From assembly GCA_020634335.1 (NCBI GenBank), contig JACKBY010000003.1:1-64000 (forward strand): a DNA stretch of 64,000 bases. The letters are read 5' to 3'. The notes below the pieces were generated by a model. That model was not told the DNA's origin, ran no database searches, and saw only the letters and a list, made by a program, of their open reading frames with translations. The DNA is from Promineifilum sp. (lineage in GTDB: Bacteria; Chloroflexota; Anaerolineae; Promineifilales; Promineifilaceae). The position numbers and the translations under genes are program-made. This document shows positions 7,482 through 20,159 of this stretch, piece after piece; the first letter of the stretch is position 1, and each line of letters begins with the position of its first letter.

Positions 7482-8981
7482 ATGAGCCTCGATCTCATCA
7501 ACATCATCTTCGGCATGAAAGTTCGCCAGGCCCGGCTGGAGGCCGGGCTGACCTTGGCCGATCTGGCTCGGCAGAGCGAGTTGTCGCCTTCTTACCTGAC
7601 CGAGATCGAAAAGGGGCGCAAATATCCACGCGCGGACAAGATCGTGAAGATGGCCGCGGCGCTGGGCAAGCCCTATGACGATCTGGTTTCGATCAAGCTC
7701 GACCCATCCTTGCGTTATCTGGAGAGCACAATAGCCTCATCGATGGTGCGCCGCTTCCCCTTCGAGGAGTTTGGTTTGGAGCCGGCCGACGCCATGGGCC
7801 TGGTGACGCGCGAGCCGGAGCGGGCCAGCGCGCTGCTCCACGCTGTCGTGGAGATGACGCGCCGTTATGATCTGAAGGAAGAGGAGTTTTTGCGCGCCGC
7901 GTTGCGCGCCTATCAGGAGATTCACGAGAACTACTTTCCGGAGCTGGAGGAAGCGGCCCAGGCCTTCACGACCGCGTTCGGGCCGCGTTACGGCATCGAC
8001 GACACGCTGCCCATCCCTCTGCCCACGCTCGCCGCCATCCTGCGCGAGGAATACGACTACACTATCGACGACCATACCCTGGCCGCGTCCGAAGAATTGC
8101 GCCACTATCGCACCCTGCTGTTGCCCGGCCGCCGCCCACAACTTTTCATCAATAATCGCCTCTACGCGCGGCAGGTGCGTTTCCTCCTGGCCCGCGAGAT
8201 CGGCTATCGGCATCTGGGTCTCAAGGAGCGCTCGCTGGCCTCCACGGCCGATGAGGTCAACTCGTTTCAGCAACTGCTGAACGACGCCCGCGCGGCTTAT
8301 TTTGGTGGGGCGCTGCTCATGCCTCGCGACCGCCTGCTGTCCGACCTGCAACAATTCCTGGCACTGCCTGCCTGGGCCCCCGAACCGTTTTCGGCCATGC
8401 TGTCGACCTATGACGTGACGCCGGAAATGCTGCTCTACCGTTTCAGCGAACTCATCCCGCAGTTCTTTGGCCTCAAACTCCACTTCCTGCGCTTTCACCA
8501 CGCGGACGGCGCCGACGATTACCAACTCGTGCGGCATCTCAATATGAATCAGTTGCTCGTGCCCAGCGGCATCGGGCTGCACGAACACCACTGCCGCCGC
8601 TGGTTGTCGATTCGCCTGTTGCCCGACTCGGCCGCAGCCGACCCGCTGCCGGTCGGCGTGCAGTTGTCGGAGTTCCTGGAGACGGGCGAACGGTTCCTGT
8701 GCATCGGTTTCGGCCGCCGGATGGTGCTGTCGCCGGGCGTCTCCAGCAGCGTCATCATCGGCTTTCGCGTCGATTCCGAGCTACAGCACACCATTGGCTT
8801 CCTCGACGATCCGGCCATCCCCCATACGCTCATCCATGAGACGTGCGAACGCTGCCCGTTGCGACCGGACCAGTGCGCCGTACGCGCCGCGCCTCCCACC
8901 ATTCTCAACGCCCGGCGCGAGCAATTGGCCCGCAAAATGGCCCTGGATCAGCTACAAACGCGGGCCAATGCAACCGATTAG
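7482..8981 (+). CDS. XRE-family short-chain fatty acyl regulator (RamB/ScfR type)
   Basis: The 499-residue protein has an N-terminal XRE helix-turn-helix (ARLEAGLTLADLARQSELS, then PSYLTEIEKGRKYPR). The middle resembles the ImmA/IrrE-like segment of this family (FINNRLYARQVRFLLAREIG, lacking a HExxH zinc site). The C-terminal block, with HETCERCPL and CAVRAAPP cysteines, is typical of DUF2083-type sensors. Actinobacterial relatives (RamB, MccR) control acetate, glyoxylate or methylcitrate genes. Its divergence from aceBA and the shared palindromes make control of the shunt the most likely role. The ligand is unknown. Confidence 0.85.
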   Translation: MSLDLINIIFGMKVRQARLEAGLTLADLARQSELSPSYLTEIEKGRKYPRADKIVKMAAALGKPYDDLVSIKLDPSLRYLESTIASSMVRRFPFEEFGLEPADAMGLVTREPERASALLHAVVEMTRRYDLKEEEFLRAALRAYQEIHENYFPELEEAAQAFTTAFGPRYGIDDTLPIPLPTLAAILREEYDYTIDDHTLAASEELRHYRTLLLPGRRPQLFINNRLYARQVRFLLAREIGYRHLGLKERSLASTADEVNSFQQLLNDARAAYFGGALLMPRDRLLSDLQQFLALPAWAPEPFSAMLSTYDVTPEMLLYRFSELIPQFFGLKLHFLRFHHADGADDYQLVRHLNMNQLLVPSGIGLHEHHCRRWLSIRLLPDSAAADPLPVGVQLSEFLETGERFLCIGFGRRMVLSPGVSSSVIIGFRVDSELQHTIGFLDDPAIPHTLIHETCERCPLRPDQCAVRAAPPTILNARREQLARKMALDQLQTRANATD

Positions 8982-9376
8982 CCTGTCATTTCTGTGGATA
9001 ACTGTGAGAAAGCTGTGGAAAACAGTCTGGGATTGGGGAAATCTGGACTCAATCCCGGATCGCCCAAAATGGTGAATTAATCTTTATCTGGGCCACAAGT
9101 TGAGCCGGAGCCCTATATATGGGGGTGAGACTCCGCCAGGCCCAAACCAGCTTGAGACACGAAAGCCGGAGGCCGATAATCTTGTTAGCCGCCCGTCCCC
9201 ACGCCATCCACAACGGCCGTGGGGCGACTCCGGCAAATAAGGGGAATAGCTGGGTGCGGGGCGGGGGTGCGGCCCAGATATGGGGTGTCCGCGCACTTAT
9301 CCAGCTTTCCCCAGGCCCTACTACGTACTACTAAATAAGAAAGGGGAGAGAGAATAAACCGGGGATAATCTTTTCT
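8982..9376. other. 395-bp intergenic region without a recognised gene
   Basis: It follows the regulator gene and precedes (on the other strand) the terminator of the SH3 protein. It opens with TGTGGATAA and TGTGGAAAA, which look like DnaA boxes, but there are only two and no AT-rich unwinding element. The stretch 9100-9330 is GC-rich with short inverted repeats and could hold a structured RNA, but I cannot match it to tmRNA, RNase P, 6S or SRP RNA. Confidence 0.4.
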
Positions 9377-9411
9377 AAAAAGCCCCCGGCCTTTTGGGGA
9401 GCCGGGGGCTT
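9377..9411 (-). terminator. Rho-independent terminator of the SH3-repeat gene
   Basis: Perfect 11-bp stem (AAGCCCCCGGC with its complement at 9401-9411) and a 10-base loop. On the minus strand the stem is followed by TTTTT. It sits seven bases past the stop of the gene it serves. Confidence 0.85.
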
Positions 9412-9417
9412 GGATTC

Positions 9418-10806
9418 TCAGGATTCCACAATGGGCAGAACGGAAATATCGATCTCCAGTTGCAGCGCTTCGGCGCGTATCCACCCCTCCTGCCCGCCCG
9501 GCAGCCAAATCTTCACCCATACCGCGTCGGCCGTGCGGCCGATTAGCACCACACTCTGGCCGGGCACCACACGCAGGATCGGCGCGGCCGAGTCGTCCGG
9601 CGTGGCGTAGACGTAGACAATGGGTATTCCAACCGGGGGCGTGGCGGCGGCGGTATCCTCAGTGGCCGCGGGCGTCATCGTTGCCGGCGGTTGCTCTGTG
9701 GGCGTCGCTTGGGTCGTTGCCGTCGCCGCCGGTGTTGCGGTGTTGGCGACGGTGGGCGTGGGGGGGACGGCGGTCTGGGTGGCGGCTTCGGTTGGAATTG
9801 CCGTCGCCGTTGGCACGGGGGTCGCGCCCGTCTTGCCGCCGGAAATGGTGGCGAGGGGCTGGGCAGTGGGCGTTAACGCCGGCGTCGTGGCGTCGGTCGC
9901 CGGTTGCCCAGCCGCCGGCTGAGTGGGCTGCCAACCAACCACCTGGGGCGGCGCGATGCCGTGGACGACCGGCACGTTGGATAATGAGGCCGAGACGTGG
10001 ATGATCTCGGCGGCAATCCACCCTTCGCGGCCGTCGGGCAGGCGAATCTGTACCCAATGATTGTCGGCCGTGCGGCCAATGATGCCCAGCGTCTGCCCCT
10101 CAGTCACACTTTCCACCGGCTCATAGAGGAAGCCCGGCCCGCTGTAGACAGCAAAGAACGGGGCCAGATAGGGCGGCGGCGCGTCGAGGAACGGCGTCAG
10201 GATAGGCAGATCGTTGATTGAGGCCGAGGGCAGGAACGAGCTGTCGGCGCGCGCCCAGCCGGAGCGGCCGTCGGGGAGGTAGACGTGGACCCAGGTTGCC
10301 GCGTCGTTGCGGCCGTTCAGAGCCAGCACATCGCCCGGCCGCGCCCAGCCGACCAGCCCGAAACCGTGATCCGCGCCGGTGTAGACGGGGATCGGGTCGT
10401 TGGTGACGAAGGCGGTGATGCCCCACAGGGCCACATCGGCAATGGGCAGGGCGGCGATGTCGATGGTCGGCCGGATGTAACTGGCGTTGACCCAGCCGCG
10501 ATAGCCATTGTAAAGCTCGATCTGAACCCAACTGCCGGTGCGATTGCGGCCGACCAGTTGTACCTGCTCGCCTTCCATCAGGTAGGCCACGGCCGTGTAG
10601 CTGACGTGCGGCCCGGTGCGCAGGTTGAGCGAGGGGGCGCTGACGCGCCCTTCGGCATAAACGGCTTCATAAGGCCCCAACGGCATTGGCCCGCTCTGGG
10701 CCTGGCTGTGCCGCGCATCAACCATGACGAGCGCCGCCACAGCCAGCGCCGCCAGACCTAACAGGATCAGTTGCAATCGAGGACGAGGATAAGAAAGCTT
10801 GTTCAT
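9418..10806 (-). CDS. Secreted protein with four bacterial SH3-type repeats
   Basis: The 462-residue product has an N-terminal hydrophobic segment (LILLGLAALAVAALVMV), so it is exported or membrane-anchored. Four SH3-like repeats follow, each with the GW(V/I/A)xA closing motif: around YRGWVNASYI, RSGWARADSS, REGWIAAEII and QEGWIRAEAL. A P/T/A/Q-rich linker of about 100 residues separates repeats three and four. Such domains bind cell-wall peptides. No catalytic domain is present. The start at 10806 (MNKLSY) was preferred because the extra 27 residues from 10887 precede the signal segment and look non-coding. Confidence 0.75.
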   Translation of the reverse strand: MNKLSYPRPRLQLILLGLAALAVAALVMVDARHSQAQSGPMPLGPYEAVYAEGRVSAPSLNLRTGPHVSYTAVAYLMEGEQVQLVGRNRTGSWVQIELYNGYRGWVNASYIRPTIDIAALPIADVALWGITAFVTNDPIPVYTGADHGFGLVGWARPGDVLALNGRNDAATWVHVYLPDGRSGWARADSSFLPSASINDLPILTPFLDAPPPYLAPFFAVYSGPGFLYEPVESVTEGQTLGIIGRTADNHWVQIRLPDGREGWIAAEIIHVSASLSNVPVVHGIAPPQVVGWQPTQPAAGQPATDATTPALTPTAQPLATISGGKTGATPVPTATAIPTEAATQTAVPPTPTVANTATPAATATTQATPTEQPPATMTPAATEDTAAATPPVGIPIVYVYATPDDSAAPILRVVPGQSVVLIGRTADAVWVKIWLPGGQEGWIRAEALQLEIDISVLPIVES

Positions 10807-10965
10807 TGGCAGCACCGAATCAATAGTCAAACGCGGGTTTATAGGAACTGCCAAACCCTCTGGCGTGCAGTATAAGAGTGAACCCATCGGGCGGGCAAGG
10901 CTGAACGCTCATTTTGATCTCGTTTTTCACAACGGCCCCCGTTCGTAAAACGGGTGACCCAAGGC

Positions 10966-10971
10966 TATAAT
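10966..10971 (+). promoter_or_regulatory. -10 hexamer upstream of meaB
   Basis: TATAAT lies 29 bases before the ATG at 11001. It also lies eight bases before an in-frame GTG at 10980, so a leaderless longer form (MLAEKIT extension) is conceivable. Confidence 0.5.
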
Positions 10972-11000
10972 ATCTCGCGGTGCTTGCGGAAAAGATTACA

Positions 11001-12038
11001 ATGGACTGGATAGATGATGTGCGACAAGGGAACGTGCGGGCCGTCGCGCGGCTCATCACGCGGGTGGAGAGCAGCGCTGTCGCCGCGCAGGAGGCAGTTC
11101 GCCGGCTCTATGCTTATACCGGCCGCGCCCACGTCGTGGGTATCACCGGCCCGCCCGGCTCCGGCAAGAGCAGCCTGGTCAACGAACTGGCCAAGGCGTT
11201 CCGGCGGGCCGGCCGGCGCGTCGGCATCGTTGCCGTCGATCCGACAAGTCCCTTCACCGGCGGCGCACTGCTGGGCGACCGGGTGCGCATGCGCGATCTG
11301 TCGGGCGACGCGGGCATCTTTGTGCGCTCGATGGCCTCGCGTGGCAGTCTGGGCGGGCTGGCCCGCAGCACACTGGCCGTCGCCAAGGTACTCGATGCGG
11401 CCGGCTATGACGTGATCCTCATCGAGACGGTCGGAGCGGGGCAGGCCGAGGTTGACATCGCCACGGCCGCCCACACGACCATTGTCCTGGAGGCTCCCGG
11501 CATGGGCGACGACGTCCAGTCGATCAAGGCCGGCATTCTGGAGATCGCCGATATTCTTGTGGTAAACAAGGCCGACCGGCCCGGCGCGAACCGGGTGGTC
11601 AAATCGCTGGAGATGATGCTCCACATGGCGTTGCCGGCCGATGACGGCGACGCGCACCATGGCGCTGCCCAGCGGGACGATGCCCAGCACCCGTTCGTGT
11701 CCGGCGCCCCCTTCGCTGCGGGCTGGGCGGTGCCGGTCGTGCAGACCACCGCCACCACTGGCGCGGGCGTGGCTGAACTGGCCTCGGCCATTGACCACCA
11801 CCGCGAGTATCTGGAAACCTCCGGCGGCTGGGCGACGAGCGAGCGCACGCGCAGCCGGGGTGAGATCGAGCGCCTCCTGCGGGATCGCTTTATCGACGAG
11901 ATGATCGCGCGTGTACCGGACGAGGAGCGCGAGGCCCTGATCCATGCCGTTGCCGAGCGGCGTCTGGACCCCTATTCGGCCGCCGAGCAACTGTATAACT
12001 TCGCGGCTCCTTTTCAATCATCATCGATTCATTCGTGA
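11001..12038 (+). CDS. meaB: Methylmalonyl-CoA mutase-associated GTPase MeaB
   Basis: This G3E-family GTPase loads and protects the B12 cofactor of acyl-CoA mutases. The 345-residue sequence carries the P-loop GPPGSGKSS, the DPTSPFTGGALLGDRVRM block unique to MeaB/ArgK, ETVGAGQAEVDI and the NKAD guanine-specificity motif. No mutase subunit lies in this window, so its partner is elsewhere. It is followed 11 bases later by prs. The region around residue 215-235 (DDGDAHHGAAQRDDAQ) is a low-complexity loop. Confidence 0.93.
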   Translation: MDWIDDVRQGNVRAVARLITRVESSAVAAQEAVRRLYAYTGRAHVVGITGPPGSGKSSLVNELAKAFRRAGRRVGIVAVDPTSPFTGGALLGDRVRMRDLSGDAGIFVRSMASRGSLGGLARSTLAVAKVLDAAGYDVILIETVGAGQAEVDIATAAHTTIVLEAPGMGDDVQSIKAGILEIADILVVNKADRPGANRVVKSLEMMLHMALPADDGDAHHGAAQRDDAQHPFVSGAPFAAGWAVPVVQTTATTGAGVAELASAIDHHREYLETSGGWATSERTRSRGEIERLLRDRFIDEMIARVPDEEREALIHAVAERRLDPYSAAEQLYNFAAPFQSSSIHS

Positions 12039-12049
12039 CGGGAGAGTTC

Positions 12050-12991
12050 ATGTACGGCGACATCAAACTTTATGCCGGTTCGGCTTGCCCGGAGTTGGCG
12101 CAGCGCGTGGCCGACTACATCGGCAAGCGGCTCAACCGTTGGGAGATCATCACTTTTCCCAACGAGAACATTTTCATCCGCCTCAACAGCAGCGTGCGCG
12201 GCCAGGACGTCTACCTGATCCAGACTCACGACAGCCCCGTCCATGACAACATCATGGAGATGCTGATCGCCATTGACTGCTTCAAGCGCGATTCGGCCGG
12301 GCGCATCACGGTGGTCATCCCTTACATGTCCTATTCCCAGAGCGACAAGAAGGACCAGCCGCGCGTGCCCATCACCTCCCGGCTGTTGGCCGACATGATC
12401 GAAGTGGCCGGGGCCGACCGCTGGATCACCATCGATCTGCACGCCGGGCAAATTCAGGGTTTCTATAATATTCCCGGCGACTCGCTGACCGCGCTGTACA
12501 TCATCTGCGACTACATTCGGGCCAAGCACCTGGACGCCACCGTGGTGACCACCGATTTGGGCTATGCCAAAGGCGGCCGCAACTACGCCGAGAAGCTCGG
12601 GTTCCCGCTGGCCTTCGTGGAGAAGCGCCGCGTGGGCAACGAGACCGGGCGCGAGGCGCTGACGCTCATCGGCAGTGTGGCCGGCAAGGACGTGCTCATC
12701 GTCGACGACCTGGTGGACACGGCCGGATCGGTGGTGCAGGCAGTCGATGTTGTGCGCGCCCACGGCGCGCGTGATGTCTACCTGGCCTTTACCCACGCCG
12801 TGTTGTCGCCGCCGGCGCTCGAGCGGCTGGCCGCTCTCGACATCAAGGAAATTGTCACGACGGACACGCTACCCATCTCGCCCGATGAACGTCTGCCCAA
12901 TATGACCGTCCTGACCGTGGCCGAGCTGCTGGGCGAGGTGATTATGCGCTCCCACGAAGGGCGCAGCGTCGGCGAATTGTTCAACGAGTAG
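12050..12991 (+). CDS. prs: Ribose-phosphate pyrophosphokinase
   Basis: It makes PRPP from ribose 5-phosphate and ATP for nucleotide, His and Trp synthesis. The 313-residue length fits the family. The PRPP-binding loop DVLIVDDLVDTAGS is intact, as are the ribose-phosphate region SYSQSDKKDQPR and the ATP-loop sequence FPNENIFIRL. GGGAGAG lies eight bases before this ATG; the GTG at 12035 overlaps that site and was rejected. It probably forms an operon with meaB. Confidence 0.94.
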   Translation: MYGDIKLYAGSACPELAQRVADYIGKRLNRWEIITFPNENIFIRLNSSVRGQDVYLIQTHDSPVHDNIMEMLIAIDCFKRDSAGRITVVIPYMSYSQSDKKDQPRVPITSRLLADMIEVAGADRWITIDLHAGQIQGFYNIPGDSLTALYIICDYIRAKHLDATVVTTDLGYAKGGRNYAEKLGFPLAFVEKRRVGNETGREALTLIGSVAGKDVLIVDDLVDTAGSVVQAVDVVRAHGARDVYLAFTHAVLSPPALERLAALDIKEIVTTDTLPISPDERLPNMTVLTVAELLGEVIMRSHEGRSVGELFNE

Positions 12992-13037
12992 CGACGGTTT
13001 CTTCACCGGCGTCCAGGAAAAATGCACCAAGAAAAGA

Positions 13038-13055
13038 GCCGGTTAAGAAACCGGC
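13038..13055. repeat. Palindromic repeat GCCGGTTAAGAAACCGGC
   Basis: An 18-bp near-perfect palindrome with a four-base loop between prs and secA. Identical units recur at 25421-25438 and 61411-61428. It may also stop transcription from the meaB-prs unit. Confidence 0.7.
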
Positions 13056-13113
13056 AGCACACGGGACAACTTAACGTATCCTAGGGAAACGCTACACTTT
13101 ACCACCCAGACCC

Positions 13114-13119
13114 TATAAT
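13114..13119 (+). promoter_or_regulatory. -10 hexamer of secA
   Basis: TATAAT ends ten bases before the secA ATG, so the leader would be only a few bases. No clear -35 element or Shine-Dalgarno sequence is seen. Confidence 0.55.
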
Positions 13120-13129
13120 AGAATGCGCC

Positions 13130-17068
<3,939 letters not shown>

Positions 17069-17083
17069 GATCCGTAAGTCCGC

Positions 17084-18334
17084 ATGCTGACCATCGACAT
17101 CGCAACCGCTCGCCGCTTCATCCTGGGCAAGCAAGGCTTGTGGCCGGGGCGTCGCCGGCGGGGCCTGGCCGGCACGGCGCAAGCCATGCGGGATATGGAG
17201 TACCTGCAACTCGACCCGTTGCAGATCATCGCGCGCAGCCAGGACATCAAACTCTACAGCCGCGTGCTCGATTACACGCCCGGCCTGTGGGAGCAAGCAA
17301 CCTACGATCAGCGCCGGTTCTTCGACTGGGGCGGCTGGCTGGCCGTCCGGCCGATGGACGAGCTGCCCCACTGGCGCGTGGTCATGCGCCGCGAGCACGA
17401 CGGCGACCCCGATCACGACTCGCGCATTCGCCAGATGGGCATCGAGCACGCCGAGGCCGTCGCGGAGATGCGCGTCATCTTGCGCGAGCGCGGCACTGTT
17501 AGCAACCGCGATTTCAAGATGGCGACGCGCACCCGGACGCAAAGTTATCGCGGCCGCAAGGACAGCGCCTTGGCGTTGTACTATCTGTGGCGCATCGGCG
17601 AGGTGATGACCCACCACCGCGAGAACTTCGAGCGCGTCTATGCGCTGGCCGAAACGGTGGCCCCGGCCGACCTGATCCGCGAAAGCGACGAGGATGAGGT
17701 GGATCGCTTTCTGATTCGCAAGGACGTTGCCTTCGCCGGGCTGTCGCGGATGAACCGGGCGCAGGATTCGTATCATCGCGGCGTGCCCTTCAGCCGCGTG
17801 CCGGACATCCGCGAGGCGATGGTCGATGACGGCGAGCTTGTCGTGGTCAAGGTCGAAGGCTGGAAATATCTCCACTACGCGCTGGGGCCGGACGCTGCAC
17901 TATTGAACGATCTGAGCGCGGGGCGTATTCCGGCCGAGTGGGCGCCGCTGGACTCGACCACGACCGACGAGGTCGTCTTTCTGGCCCCGCTCGATCCCGT
18001 TAGCGCGCGCGGGCGGGCTAAGGTCCTGTTCGATTTCGACTACGTGTGGGAAGTCTACAAGCCGGCCGACAAGCGCCGCTATGGCTACTACACACTGCCG
18101 ATTTTGTGGGGCGACCGGCTCGTCGGGCGCTTCGACAGCAAACTCGACCGGACGACCAACACGTTCGTCATCCTGGGCTTTTGGCTGGAAGATGAGACGC
18201 TGGGCACGGATGAGGCTTTTGCAGAGGCCCTGGCCCGCGGGTTCGCGCGTTTCGTGGCGTTTCTCGGCGCGGACAAGGTGGATGCGGAGGCGATTGGCGA
18301 GCCGCTGCTGCGCGGGCGCGTCGTCGCTTCATGA
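17084..18334 (+). CDS. YcaQ/AlkX-like winged-helix DNA glycosylase
   Basis: The 416-residue protein belongs to the HTH_42 family. Members remove alkylated bases or unhook interstrand crosslinks. The N-terminal YLQLDPLQII block carries the Q-x-D catalytic pattern of YcaQ/AlkX rather than the Q-x-Q of AlkZ, suggesting crosslink repair. The DELPHWRVVMRREHD and LDPVSARGRAKVLFDFDY blocks are also family-like. It starts 15 bases after secA and converges with fpg, so two DNA glycosylases are side by side. Confidence 0.8.
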   Translation: MLTIDIATARRFILGKQGLWPGRRRRGLAGTAQAMRDMEYLQLDPLQIIARSQDIKLYSRVLDYTPGLWEQATYDQRRFFDWGGWLAVRPMDELPHWRVVMRREHDGDPDHDSRIRQMGIEHAEAVAEMRVILRERGTVSNRDFKMATRTRTQSYRGRKDSALALYYLWRIGEVMTHHRENFERVYALAETVAPADLIRESDEDEVDRFLIRKDVAFAGLSRMNRAQDSYHRGVPFSRVPDIREAMVDDGELVVVKVEGWKYLHYALGPDAALLNDLSAGRIPAEWAPLDSTTTDEVVFLAPLDPVSARGRAKVLFDFDYVWEVYKPADKRRYGYYTLPILWGDRLVGRFDSKLDRTTNTFVILGFWLEDETLGTDEAFAEALARGFARFVAFLGADKVDAEAIGEPLLRGRVVAS

Positions 18335-18346
18335 TCACCAGTCTCA

Positions 18347-18365
18347 GAGGTTTTCCAAAAACCTC
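18347..18365. terminator. Short bidirectional hairpin between convergent glycosylase genes
   Basis: GAGGTTTT and AAAACCTC pair around a two- to three-base loop, in the 39-bp gap between the two convergent stops. The stem has A and T runs on both sides, so it can end transcription either way. Confidence 0.55.
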
Positions 18366-18373
18366 CGAGGTCT

Positions 18374-19186
18374 CTACCTTTGGCAGTGGGGACAGTAGTG
18401 GGTGCTACGCCCGCCCAGCACGATGCGTTCAATGGGCCGGCCGCAAGTGTAGCACGACTGCCCCGTCCGGCGAAAGACGGCCACGGCGTTTTGCATGTCG
18501 CCCATCTCCCCATCGGCCTTGACGTAGGTGCTGATGCTGGCCCCTTCGCGCTCGATACCCATCGTCAGCACCCGGCGGATGGCGGCATGGAGGGCGGCGA
18601 TCTCGCCGGTTGTCAGCGTGTCGCTGCGGCGCGTGGGCTGGATGCCGGCGTGGAACAGTGCCTCGTCGGCGTAGATGTTGCCGATGCCGGCGATAAACGT
18701 CTGGTCGAGCAACAGTGGCTTGAGTACTCGCTTGCGCCCCGCCAGCCGGGCGTCTAGCTCGGCGATGGTGAATTCGTCCGTCAGCGGCTCCGGGCCGAGC
18801 GGCCCCAGCACGTCGGCCGGGTTGTGCACCAGATAGACGCGGCCGAACTTGCGCGGGTCGCGGAAACGCAATTCTCGGCCGTCGTCCAACTCGAATATAG
18901 TGTGGGCGTAGGGGTCGGTCGGCTTGTCAGCCGGGACGACGGCTAGATGGCCGGTCATCTTGAGATGGATGATCAGTGTCTCGTCGTCGCTCAGCGTGAA
19001 GACCAGATACTTGCCGCGCCGGTCGATGGCCTGGACACGGCGGCCGGCGATCCGCCGGATCAGTTCGGCCGGCGGCGGCACGTTGATGTGACGCGGCCAG
19101 TCGTTGCGCACGGCGGTAATGGTTCGGCCGACCAGCGGCGCGCGCAAGGCGCGGACGAACGTTTCGACTTCGGGCAGTTCGGGCAT
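18374..19186 (-). CDS. mutM: Formamidopyrimidine-DNA glycosylase (Fpg/MutM)
   Basis: It excises 8-oxoguanine and formamidopyrimidines and nicks the abasic site. The N-terminus MPELPEVET supplies catalytic Pro and Glu after Met removal; Lys59 (RGKYLVF) is the conserved phosphate-contacting lysine. The C-terminal zinc finger is Cys245-x2-Cys248-x16-Cys265-x2-Cys268. The 270-residue length is normal. A TATAAT lies seven bases before the ATG, so the mRNA is probably leaderless. Confidence 0.95.
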   Translation of the reverse strand: MPELPEVETFVRALRAPLVGRTITAVRNDWPRHINVPPPAELIRRIAGRRVQAIDRRGKYLVFTLSDDETLIIHLKMTGHLAVVPADKPTDPYAHTIFELDDGRELRFRDPRKFGRVYLVHNPADVLGPLGPEPLTDEFTIAELDARLAGRKRVLKPLLLDQTFIAGIGNIYADEALFHAGIQPTRRSDTLTTGEIAALHAAIRRVLTMGIEREGASISTYVKADGEMGDMQNAVAVFRRTGQSCYTCGRPIERIVLGGRSTHYCPHCQR

Positions 19187-19193
19187 ATGGGCA

Positions 19194-19199
19194 ATTATA
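19194..19199 (-). promoter_or_regulatory. -10 hexamer of fpg
   Basis: TATAAT on the minus strand, separated from the ATG by seven bases. Confidence 0.55.
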
Positions 19200-19264
19200 G
19201 CATGATTGATTATACGTCGTCGCTGTCCTTCTGCTCACAGACGACGGGCCACGTTCTTTTGTAC

Positions 19265-19423
19265 GGGCGGGACAGGGCGGCCAAGATACCTGCACCATGC
19301 AGAAGCCCCGTGGTGGCCGCCCTGTCTCGCCCTCTTTATTCTGGTTCGACGCCGAGGGGCGACACAACCGGCAAAATGCATGCATGGTGAATAGAGAAGA
19401 ATCATCACCGGTTGTCCCGCCCC
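19265..19423. repeat. Two-hairpin intergenic element, copy A
   Basis: Hairpin 1: GGGCGGGACAGGGCGGCCA (19265-19283) pairs with 19314-19332 with one mismatch. Hairpin 2: GGGGCGACACAACCGG (19356-19371) pairs with CCGGTTGTCCCGCCCC (19408-19423) with two mismatches. The outermost arms, GGGCGGGACA and TGTCCCGCCC, are also inverted repeats of each other. A diverged copy with the same layout is at 46936-47094. It could be a miniature mobile element or a structured RNA. Confidence 0.7.
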
Positions 19424-19469
19424 TGCGAATGCATTGCGTTAAAATTTCTCTTCGGGGTAAACTACACAT

Positions 19470-20144
19470 ATGTACCCGGAAGATCGCGTTCTCGTGGCCT
19501 ACGTTCCGCAGCCGTCGGATTTCGACATCATCCGCCGTGACGGTTGGTATCGTATTCCCCAACGCTTCGCGCCGAAGGGAGTTCATGCCGAATACCTGGC
19601 GTTCTACTTCGGCAGCAAGTTCGGCGGCGAGAAGTGGGCCATCCATTACTATGCCCCGCGCGAAGGCCATGAGCTCGTGCGTCGTCGCGACCTGCTACCC
19701 GACCAACCCAATCATCCCCGCGCCGACGATATCTACTACAAGGTGCAACTCGGCCCCGTGCAAAAGTTGTCGCAGCCCATCGTTAGCCTGCGCTGGCGGC
19801 GTGTCACCTTCCTCCACACCACTTGGGATCGGTTTCAGGATGCGACGGAAATCAATGACCTGTTCATTGAGGGCGGGCCATACGTTGACCGGCTCTACGC
19901 CACGCTGAAAGAACGAGGCATCTATGCCGAGCGCAACTACCACGTTGACGGACAGTCGGCCGATCACGTCGTTGCTCTGTCCGTGCCCACACGCGACGGG
20001 CGTGTCGACGTGCCTTACGGCGATTTGCCCGCCGGCGACAAGGCGCTGCTGGCGCTGGCGGAGGCGCTGGTGCAGGAGATCGCCCGGCAAGGCGGCCTGG
20101 CCCACTGGTCGGGGGCGACCCGCTCGCTCAAAGGCCCCGGATAG
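19470..20144 (+). CDS. Hypothetical protein (unrecognised, 224 residues)
   Basis: I do not recognise the family. The soluble protein starts MYPEDRVLVAYVPQPSDFDI and contains RRDGWYRIPQ, EYLAFYFGSKFG and SLRWRRVTFLHTTWDRF. The aromatic, beta-rich N-terminal half recalls PUA/ASCH/EVE-like nucleic-acid-binding folds, which is only an impression. The C-terminal half (DRLYATLKERGIYAERNY) resembles nuclease-like alpha/beta segments. A TAAACT six bases before the ATG could be a -10 element. It lies alone downstream of the two-hairpin repeat. Confidence 0.6.
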   Translation: MYPEDRVLVAYVPQPSDFDIIRRDGWYRIPQRFAPKGVHAEYLAFYFGSKFGGEKWAIHYYAPREGHELVRRRDLLPDQPNHPRADDIYYKVQLGPVQKLSQPIVSLRWRRVTFLHTTWDRFQDATEINDLFIEGGPYVDRLYATLKERGIYAERNYHVDGQSADHVVALSVPTRDGRVDVPYGDLPAGDKALLALAEALVQEIARQGGLAHWSGATRSLKGPG

Positions 20145-20159
20145 CCGCCGCTCCCCACC

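Noticed and set aside
8993..9022. DnaA-box-like TGTGGATAA and TGTGGAAAA; possible replication origin
   Set aside because: Only two boxes, no AT-rich unwinding element, and no dnaA, dnaN or gyrase genes nearby.
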